Source: Cupriavidus basilensis
GTDB taxonomy: Bacteria; Pseudomonadota; Gammaproteobacteria; Burkholderiales; Burkholderiaceae
NCBI RefSeq assembly: GCF_029335485.1
Contig: NZ_JARJLM010000048.1
Coordinates: forward strand, 1 to 36,915
Length of the DNA stretch: 36,915 nt
Direction: 5' to 3'
How positions within the stretch are numbered: the first letter of the stretch is position 1; every line of letters starts with the position of its first letter. Position numbers and translations under genes: made by a program. Under the pieces are notes generated by a model. It did no database searches, had not been told where the DNA came from, and saw only the letters and a program-made list of their open reading frames with translations. This document shows, piece by piece, positions 31,485 through 36,915 of the stretch.

Positions 31485-32840
31485 GTGCACACCACCTCAC
31501 ATACTTTGCCGCCCGCCGAGGCGCAGCAGCCCGTGGTCAAGCCCCGCTTCTGGCCCGAAGGCTGGTGGAAGCTGATGGAATTCCGCATCGGCATCATCCC
31601 GCTGCCGGTCTACGTGACCCTGCTCGCGCTGATTGCGGGCTTCGCAGTCACGGGTAAGGTCCCCGGCGAGATCTCGATGGCGATCGCCGTGCTCGCCTTC
31701 TTCGGCTTCACCTGCGCGGAAATCGGAAAACGCCTGCCGATCATTCGCAATATCGGTGCCGCTGCAATCTTCGCGACCTTCATTCCGTCGGCGCTGACCT
31801 ACTATCACCTGCTGCCCAAGCCGATCCTGAGCCTCACGACGGAATTTACCAAATCGACCAACTTCCTGTATCTGTTCATCGCGTCGATCATCGTCGGCAG
31901 CATTCTCAGCATGGACCGGAGAGTGCTGATACAGGGCTTCATCAAGATCTTCATTCCACTCGCGGTCGGCTCGATCGCAGCCGGCATCGTCGGGACGGCG
32001 GTGGGCACGGCGCTCGGGCTCGGCGCGCACCATACGTTCTTCTACATCGTGGTGCCGATCATGGCGGGCGGTGTCGGCGAGGGTGCGATCCCGCTGTCGA
32101 TCGGGTACTCGGAGATCCTCCATCTGCCTCAGGGCGAACTGTTCGCGCAAGTGCTGCCGCCCGTAATGCTCGGCAGCCTCACCGCGATCATCCTGTCCGG
32201 CGTGCTCGACAAGCTTGGCAAGCGTTTTCCGCACCTCACCGGCGAAGGGCGCCTGCAAATCGGCGAAGAGGACGAAATGGACCCGGTCCAGGAGGAGATT
32301 CGCGGGCATATCGACGTCACCCATATCGCGGCGGCGGGGATCACGGCCATTACGTTGTACCTGCTCGGGCTGATGTGTCGCAACCTGTTCGGGCTGCCGG
32401 CGCCGGTCGCCATGCTGTTCCTTGCGGTGCTGGTCAAGATCACGCGCGCCGTGTCTCCACCGCTGCAGGAAGGCGCCTTCGTGGTCTACAAGTTCTTTTC
32501 GACCGCGGTGACCTATCCTCTGCTGTTCGCGATCGGCGTGGCGATGACACCGTGGGACAAGCTGATCGCCGCGTTCACGCTCGCCAACATCGTGACGATC
32601 GTCGCGACCGTGGCCACGCTGATGGGCACGGGCTTCGTGGTTGCGCGCATGCTGAAGATGCACCCGATCGATACGGCGATCGTGAACGCATGCCACAGCG
32701 GCCAGGGCGGAACCGGCGACGTCGCGATCCTGACGGCGGCCAACCGGATGACGCTGATGCCATTCGCGCAGATCGCCACGCGCATCGGCGGCGCGATCGT
32801 CGTGACGCTTACGCTGATCGTGCTTGCGCACATGGGATGA
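31485..32840 (+). CDS. 2-hydroxycarboxylate transporter (citrate/malate:cation symporter)
   Basis: A 451-residue membrane protein of the 2HCT (CCS) family with about 11-12 helices. Both family-defining GG loops are present: GGVGEGAIPLS at about 219-229 and GQGGTGDVAIL at about 406-416; the latter is followed by NRM, with the Arg that binds the dicarboxylate part. Family members (CitS, CimH, MaeN) import citrate or malate with Na+ or H+. The GTG at 31485 has AAGGAG at 7 bp and gives the usual cytoplasmic N-terminus; the frame from 31386 has no ribosome site. It lies downstream of the isocitrate dehydrogenase, forming a probable citrate-use pair. Confidence 0.92.
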   Translation: MHTTSHTLPPAEAQQPVVKPRFWPEGWWKLMEFRIGIIPLPVYVTLLALIAGFAVTGKVPGEISMAIAVLAFFGFTCAEIGKRLPIIRNIGAAAIFATFIPSALTYYHLLPKPILSLTTEFTKSTNFLYLFIASIIVGSILSMDRRVLIQGFIKIFIPLAVGSIAAGIVGTAVGTALGLGAHHTFFYIVVPIMAGGVGEGAIPLSIGYSEILHLPQGELFAQVLPPVMLGSLTAIILSGVLDKLGKRFPHLTGEGRLQIGEEDEMDPVQEEIRGHIDVTHIAAAGITAITLYLLGLMCRNLFGLPAPVAMLFLAVLVKITRAVSPPLQEGAFVVYKFFSTAVTYPLLFAIGVAMTPWDKLIAAFTLANIVTIVATVATLMGTGFVVARMLKMHPIDTAIVNACHSGQGGTGDVAILTAANRMTLMPFAQIATRIGGAIVVTLTLIVLAHMG

Positions 32841-32939
32841 TGCGCAGATATTGCGCACACTGAGGGTTGGCCGGGGTGTGCGTAGTTGCCCATGCGCCTT
32901 GAGCGCTGTGCCGCTGGCAGGCCCCTGCAAACCCAAATC

Positions 32940-32955
32940 GGGTCCCTATGGACCC
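32940..32955. terminator. Stem-loop between convergent genes
   Basis: GGGTCC-CTAT-GGACCC in the 139-bp gap between the convergent transporter and binding-protein genes. There is no strong T-run on either side, so terminator function is a guess from position. Confidence 0.35.
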
Positions 32956-32979
32956 CGACAAACCCATCAAGAAAAAACC

Positions 32980-33882
32980 TCACGGCGCCTGCAACACCAC
33001 CCCGTATTGCGCAAAAATCCGCTGCAACTCCCCGCTCCCCCGGATCGCATCCAACGCATTCTGCAACGACTCCGCCAATTCGCGCTCATCGGCCTTGACC
33101 GCCATACCGATAGCCCAACCATGCGGAGGCAACAGCGGCGAGACCAGGTCCACCGTGGCAAAGCGCGCCGCGGACTGGCCAGCCGCCTTGAGCGCGCTTT
33201 CGTATTGCGAGCGTGTAACCAGGGCCGCGGCAATCTCGCCCGCGAACAGGGCGTGCAGGGTCTCGTCCGGCCCGGGATAGATCTTCACCTTGTCGCGCAG
33301 CGCGCCCTGGGCCCCCGACAACAGGGCATTGGCACCGGCCGAACCCGCCTCCGCGCCGGTCGGCTGGCCGGCCAGGTCCCCTAGCTGGCGGACCTCTGCA
33401 ATACGCTCCCGGTCGTGTACCAGCACGAACGTCTCGCGGTGATAAGGCGCGAAGATCAGCGTCTTGTCGTTCTCGCGCATGAACGCGCGGTCGACCGGCA
33501 CATGCAGCATCACGTCCGCCGGCCCGTAGCCCAGGTAGTGGCCACGCCAGACCATATTGCGCAGGTCGTCCGACATATTCTCGTCGGCGTCGAATGGCAG
33601 CAGCGACACGGACAGCCCCATCTGCTTGCTCAGGGCCTTGGCCAGCGCCACGTCGATGCCGGGCAGCGGACTGCCCGGCGCGGTGGAGAACGGCGGCAGG
33701 CTCTTGTAGACCGCGACCTTCAGCGTGCCGCTCTGGCGGATCTTGGCCATATCCGCCAGCGACGGCTGTGCGCAGAATAGCGCGGCGAGCGCCAGCAGGG
33801 TGGCGGCCAGGCTGCGGGAAGCGGGCGGGACGGACGGAACCGGCACGGTGGGAACGGCACCCCGGACTGGGCAGGCGCGCAT
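32980..33882 (-). CDS. Quinoprotein-associated periplasmic binding protein
   Basis: A 300-residue periplasmic protein of the amino-acid ABC binding-protein fold. A signal peptide covers about 1-43 (ending CAQPSLA-DM), then LKVAVYKSLPPFSTAPGSPLPGIDVALAKALSKQMG in pieces, with a domain specifically like the proteins encoded beside PQQ-dependent alcohol dehydrogenases (MoxJ/XoxJ class). There is no transporter gene nearby, as is usual for that class; they are thought to help mature or partner the quinoprotein. AAGGAG lies about 8 bp before the ATG at 33882. A c-type cytochrome gene precedes it by 98 bp on the same strand. No PQQ dehydrogenase gene is within this window. Confidence 0.8.
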   Translation of the reverse strand: MRACPVRGAVPTVPVPSVPPASRSLAATLLALAALFCAQPSLADMAKIRQSGTLKVAVYKSLPPFSTAPGSPLPGIDVALAKALSKQMGLSVSLLPFDADENMSDDLRNMVWRGHYLGYGPADVMLHVPVDRAFMRENDKTLIFAPYHRETFVLVHDRERIAEVRQLGDLAGQPTGAEAGSAGANALLSGAQGALRDKVKIYPGPDETLHALFAGEIAAALVTRSQYESALKAAGQSAARFATVDLVSPLLPPHGWAIGMAVKADERELAESLQNALDAIRGSGELQRIFAQYGVVLQAP

Positions 33883-33980
33883 GGGAAGTCTCCTTGGTCT
33901 TTGTTCTATTTGCGAGCCGGGCCGGCAACGCGGTGCAGGCCCGGCGCAACGCACACTTGCGGCAGACAGCCCCTCGGTCC

Positions 33981-34460
33981 TCACTCGCGGCGGGATTCGA
34001 GATAGGTCTTGATGGCCCAGACCGCTTCCTGGCTCAGCACGCCTTCGAACGGCGGCATGTAGACGCGGCCGTCGCGGGTGCGTCCCTTGCGCACGGTGGT
34101 AGTGAAGTATTGCGAGATCTCGCCCATGCAGGCCTGCTTCTTCTTGGCGTCGGCCAGCGACGTGCAATCGCCGTCGAGCTTGCGCAGGTCCGGTGCAATG
34201 CCGCCCGATACGGCTTCCAGTCCATGGCAGCGCGCGCAGTTCTGGTTGTAGGCCGAACTACCGATACGCAGGGCCTCCTGTTGCGCATCGCCGGCGCGGT
34301 ATGGATTGTCCGGACGCCATTCTTCGCCGAGTTGCGGTAGTGTCTTGGTGTCCACGGCCTGCGGCGTGACGTCGCCGTGGGCCGACGCGATCCCGGGTAT
34401 TGCTCCGGCCAGAAGCGTGCAGACAGAGAGCAGGGCAAGCATGCGGCGTGTTGTTTTCAT
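33981..34460 (-). CDS. Cytochrome c-550, PedF-like
   Basis: A 159-residue periplasmic monoheme cytochrome. A signal peptide (1-27, ending GIASA) precedes the heme site CARCH at 75-79. The likely axial Met is M135 in RVYMPPFEGVLS. The extended N-terminal arm (EWRPDNPYRAGDAQQEALRI) and the Cys pair outside the heme (CTSLADAKKKQAC) match the c-550 that accepts electrons from PQQ-dependent ethanol dehydrogenases. GGAGGTG lies 7 bp before the ATG at 34460. It is the first gene of a two-gene minus-strand operon with a sigma-54-type promoter upstream, divergent from an AcoR-like activator. Confidence 0.88.
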   Translation of the reverse strand: MKTTRRMLALLSVCTLLAGAIPGIASAHGDVTPQAVDTKTLPQLGEEWRPDNPYRAGDAQQEALRIGSSAYNQNCARCHGLEAVSGGIAPDLRKLDGDCTSLADAKKKQACMGEISQYFTTTVRKGRTRDGRVYMPPFEGVLSQEAVWAIKTYLESRRE

Positions 34461-34511
34461 CGGTGTCACCTCCAGTTGTTAGTCGTTGAACTATCTTTTG
34501 GAGAGGACTTC

Positions 34512-34527
34512 CGCAAAAGCCATACCA
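34512..34527 (-). promoter_or_regulatory. Candidate sigma-54 promoter for the cytochrome operon
   Basis: On the minus strand TGGTATGGCTTTTGCG: GG at -24 and GC at -12 with correct spacing, TTGC intact, and three mismatches elsewhere. It lies about 52 bp upstream of the cytochrome start, a normal distance. The sigma-54 activator gene is divergent next door. Confidence 0.5.
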
Positions 34528-34569
34528 AGCGCAAAGCCGGCCATAAACGGGGCCTGCCCGCCGCAAACG

Positions 34570-34620
34570 GGTTGTGTGCAGTGCAGCATCCGGCTGCGAG
34601 TGCCCTGGAATGCAACAACC
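34570..34620. promoter_or_regulatory. Candidate activator (UAS) inverted repeat
   Basis: GGTTGTGTGCA (34570-34580) and TGCAACAACC (34611-34620) are inverted copies differing by one base, 30 bp apart, placed between the two divergent sigma-54 promoters. This is where an AcoR-type activator would be expected to bind. Confidence 0.4.
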
Positions 34621-34636
34621 TGGCAAGCGTTTTGCT
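34621..34636 (+). promoter_or_regulatory. Sigma-54 promoter for the activator gene
   Basis: TGGCAAGCGTTTTGCT matches TGGCACG-N4-TTGCT with a single mismatch. It lies 95 bp upstream of the activator start, so the activator gene is probably itself sigma-54 dependent and autoregulated. Confidence 0.65.
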
Positions 34637-34730
34637 TCATGACGCAACACTTCCGGGGCGATGTCGATCACGCCAGAACCCGGAACGACCCGCGCGCAGA
34701 CCGCGGGCGACATCCACAGGAGACAGAGAA

Positions 34731-36785
34731 ATGACTTTTCAAGCGGCTTCCGGCCTGCATGTGCCCGGCGCCATGCCGGCCCCCCCGGGCATCCCGGCGG
34801 AGGGAGACCGGCCGGACCTGATCGCCCAGGCCCACCAGCGTTCCGAGTCATATGGCTTGCGCCCCTACGAGTCGCCGGATTTCTGCCCGGTACTGCAGAG
34901 TGAGCTGAAAACCCAGATAGAGCGCAGCCAGTCGCTGTTCGCCTACGCGCTGCCGGTGATGGAGACGCTCTATGACCAGATCGTCAACACGCAGAGCATG
35001 GTGATCCTGACGGATGCGGCCGGCCTGATCCTGCATTCGCTGGGCGACGACGATTTCCTGGCCAGGGCCAACAAGGTGGCCCTGCAACCCGGGGCGCTGT
35101 GGTCGGAAGCCAGCCGCGGCACCAACGCCATCGGCACCGCGCTGGCCGAAAACAAGGCCACGCTGGTTCATGGCGCGGAGCACTTCCTGGAGGCCAACCG
35201 TTTCCTCACCTGCTCTTGCATGCCCATTCTCGACGCCTACGGCAAGACGGTCGGCGCGCTGGACGTGACGGGCGACCAGCGCGGGTTCCACAAGCACACC
35301 ATGGCGCTGGTGCGGATGTCGGCGCAGATGATCGAGAACCAGCTGTTCGCCAATGCCTTCCAGGACATGGTGTGCGTGCGCTTCCACTCGCGCGCGGAAT
35401 TCATCGGCACCCTGGTGGAGGGCATTGCCTCCTTTACGCCGGGCGGCCGCTTCCTGTCCGCCAACCGCAGCGCCCAGTTCCAGCTTGGGCTATCGGTCGG
35501 CGCGCTGCACGCGCACACCTTCTCGTCGCTGTTCGGCCTGTCGATGTCGCAACTGTTCGATGCCGAGCGCAGGGCGCCCGGCGGCGTCGTGCGCCTGCCG
35601 CTGCCCAGCGGCGTCAAGGTCAGCGCGCGCATCGAGTGGAAGGCGTCCGCCGCATCCGTGGCGGGCAGCGCCATCGACAACGGCAACGCCCAGGCGCGGG
35701 AAGCGTACGGCGTGCCCGAATCCCCTTCCCAGGCCCGCCGTCCCGCCGCGGCCCCGGTCCAGCGGCCCGCCGGCCTGGACGATCTCGATACCGGCGACGC
35801 CCAGATCAAGTCCGTCATCACCAAGCTGCGCAAGGTGATCGGCAAGGATATCCCCGTCATGGTGCTGGGGGAAACCGGCACCGGCAAGGAATTGCTGGCG
35901 CGCGCCATTCATGCCGACAGCCCGCGTCATGCCGGGCCGTTCATCGCCGTCAACTGTGCTTCGATTCCCGAGACGCTGATCGAATCCGAGCTGTTCGGCT
36001 ATGAAGAAGGCGCCTTTACCGGTGCCCGCAAGAAGGGCGGCATCGGCAAGATGCTGCTGGCCAACGGCGGCACCCTCTTCCTCGACGAAATCGGGGACAT
36101 GCCGCTGCACCTGCAGGCGCGCATGCTGCGTGCGCTGCAGGAGCGCGCGGTCACGCCGCTGGGCAGCAGCAAGGTGATCCATGTCGACGTTTCCGTGGTC
36201 TGCGCCACCAATCGCAATATGCGCGAGCAGGTGGCCAACGGCCTGTTCAGGGAAGATCTTTACTATCGCCTCAACGGCCTCGTGGTGCGGCTGCCGGCAT
36301 TGCGCGAGCGCAGCGATCTCGACGTGGTGGCCAACAAACTGCTGCGCGAGGGCCAGGAAGCCGGCGTGCCGCGCATCAGGGAGTCGGTGATGGCGATGTT
36401 CCGCAGCTATCACTGGCCCGGCAATATCCGCCAGCTCGGCAACCTGTTGCGCACCGCCCGGCTGATGGCCGAAGGCGAGCCCGAGATCACCGAGGACCAC
36501 CTGCCCGACGACTTCCTGGAAGACCGGCAGGCACGCCAGGCCACCAATGCCGCGCCCGGCGCGATGGCGGCCCCGGATTCGCCGCCGGAGACGGCCCGCA
36601 TCGCGGATGCAGCGCCGCGCGCCCAGCCTACCCGTCTGGCCGACGTCGAGGCGCTGGCCATCATCGCCGCGGTCAAGGCGCACCACGGCAATATTTCCGC
36701 GGCGGCCAAGGCGCTGGGCATCTCGCGCAATACGGTCTACCGGAAGATGGACGAAGCCAGCGCGCTGCCGCAGCAGGAAAGCTAG
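34731..36785 (+). CDS. AcoR-like sigma-54-dependent activator (GAF-AAA-Fis)
   Basis: A 684-residue enhancer-binding protein. N-terminal GAF-like sensor region at about 70-220 ([33 protein letters not shown]), and an about 100-residue linker. Then the AAA+ domain at about 350-590: Walker A GETGTGKE (about 379), sigma-54 contact GAFTGA (about 427-432), Walker [14 protein letters not shown] Fis-type helix-turn-helix closes the protein ([20 protein letters not shown]). This AcoR-like layout regulates acetoin, alcohol or aldehyde oxidation genes in Cupriavidus and Pseudomonas. AGGAGA lies 7 bp before the ATG at 34731. It is divergent from the cytochrome operon with sigma-54 promoters on both strands, so it probably controls both; the effector is likely an alcohol or aldehyde. 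Confidence 0.9.
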   Translation: MTFQAASGLHVPGAMPAPPGIPAEGDRPDLIAQAHQRSESYGLRPYESPDFCPVLQSELKTQIERSQSLFAYALPVMETLYDQIVNTQSMVILTDAAGLILHSLGDDDFLARANKVALQPGALWSEASRGTNAIGTALAENKATLVHGAEHFLEANRFLTCSCMPILDAYGKTVGALDVTGDQRGFHKHTMALVRMSAQMIENQLFANAFQDMVCVRFHSRAEFIGTLVEGIASFTPGGRFLSANRSAQFQLGLSVGALHAHTFSSLFGLSMSQLFDAERRAPGGVVRLPLPSGVKVSARIEWKASAASVAGSAIDNGNAQAREAYGVPESPSQARRPAAAPVQRPAGLDDLDTGDAQIKSVITKLRKVIGKDIPVMVLGETGTGKELLARAIHADSPRHAGPFIAVNCASIPETLIESELFGYEEGAFTGARKKGGIGKMLLANGGTLFLDEIGDMPLHLQARMLRALQERAVTPLGSSKVIHVDVSVVCATNRNMREQVANGLFREDLYYRLNGLVVRLPALRERSDLDVVANKLLREGQEAGVPRIRESVMAMFRSYHWPGNIRQLGNLLRTARLMAEGEPEITEDHLPDDFLEDRQARQATNAAPGAMAAPDSPPETARIADAAPRAQPTRLADVEALAIIAAVKAHHGNISAAAKALGISRNTVYRKMDEASALPQQES

Positions 36786-36802
36786 GGCCCGCTGCGCGGC
36801 GC

Positions 36803-36915
36803 TCAGGCCAGCGGTTCGCCGTGCATCCACAGGTCCTCCAGCTCGCGCCAGGCGTGCTGCACATTCAGCGGGTGGCGCGATGCGAAGTGGCGCCAGCGGC
36901 GGTAAGGCTCGCCTG
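36803..36915 (-). CDS. Partial gene at the right edge (3' end only)
   Basis: The last 37 codons of a minus-strand gene whose start lies beyond the window. The visible end includes EPYRRWRHFASRHPLNVQHA and finishes LWMHGEPLA before a TGA. Codon usage is typical of the genome. The family is not recognisable from this fragment. It converges with the activator gene, 17 bp between stops. Confidence 0.6.
   Translation of the reverse strand, partial: GEPYRRWRHFASRHPLNVQHAWRELEDLWMHGEPLA

Noticed and set aside
34377-34730. 118-residue extension of the sigma-54 activator
   Set aside because: It would overlap the divergent cytochrome gene and contain its own sigma-54 promoter; the ATG at 34731 has AGGAGA in place.
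1-36915. CRISPR array, rRNA or tRNA genes
   Set aside because: No regularly spaced repeats and no recognisable RNA gene were found on reading the window; small or unusual RNAs could have been missed.

Overview
The window reads as a chromosomal or large-replicon segment of a GC-rich betaproteobacterium, most likely Cupriavidus/Ralstonia. This is judged from strongly G/C-ending codons, the mix of families, and gene combinations known in that group; no 16S or other marker gene is present. No rRNA, tRNA or CRISPR array was seen.

Layout. (1) 0-3 kb: an isoprenylcysteine-methyltransferase-like membrane protein and a membrane-bound diguanylate cyclase. (2) 3-5.4 kb: a TonB-dependent siderophore-type receptor with an N-terminal signalling (STN) domain. 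(3) 5.4-8.2 kb: an ECF42-type sigma factor with a long C-terminal extension, a VOC protein and two DGPF/YCII proteins. A TGTCGA-N17-CGTC promoter of the ECF42 type precedes one of the DGPF genes. (4) 8.5-10 kb: a DKNYY-repeat protein. (5) 10.1-13.1 kb: a complete siaA-siaB-siaC-siaD signalling operon in which the phosphatase carries a cytoplasmic CBS pair instead of the usual membrane sensor. (6) 13.1-19.6 kb: an SsuD-like monooxygenase and SsuA-like binding protein, a small secreted protein, an M14-type zinc peptidase with a divergent LysR regulator and a textbook LysR box, and a small membrane protein. (7) 19.8-28.3 kb, all on the minus strand: a sulfur block. It runs metN-metI-metQ (metQ frameshifted), rhodanese, serine O-acetyltransferase, XRE regulator, family 2A encapsulin shell, cysteine desulfurase with a ~220-residue disordered cargo-loading extension, and ferredoxin-NADP reductase. 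(8) 28.6-29.5 kb: an IS5-family remnant and a VOC protein. (9) 30-32.8 kb: an NAD-type isocitrate dehydrogenase and a 2-hydroxycarboxylate (citrate/malate) transporter. (10) 33-36.8 kb: a quinoprotein-associated periplasmic binding protein and a PedF-like cytochrome c, divergent from an AcoR-like sigma-54 activator, with sigma-54 promoters on both strands. The window ends inside a minus-strand gene.

The most notable system is the encapsulin operon. Serine acetyltransferase supplies O-acetylserine for cysteine synthesis. The desulfurase, packed in the shell by its disordered N-terminus, would strip sulfur from cysteine and deposit it as elemental sulfur inside the compartment. The rhodanese could handle the sulfane sulfur. 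Organosulfur acquisition genes lie on both sides (SsuD/SsuA-like, MetNIQ-like), and candidate promoter motifs are shared among these loci. I therefore infer a sulfur acquisition and storage neighbourhood. The gene calls are direct; the regulatory links are inference.
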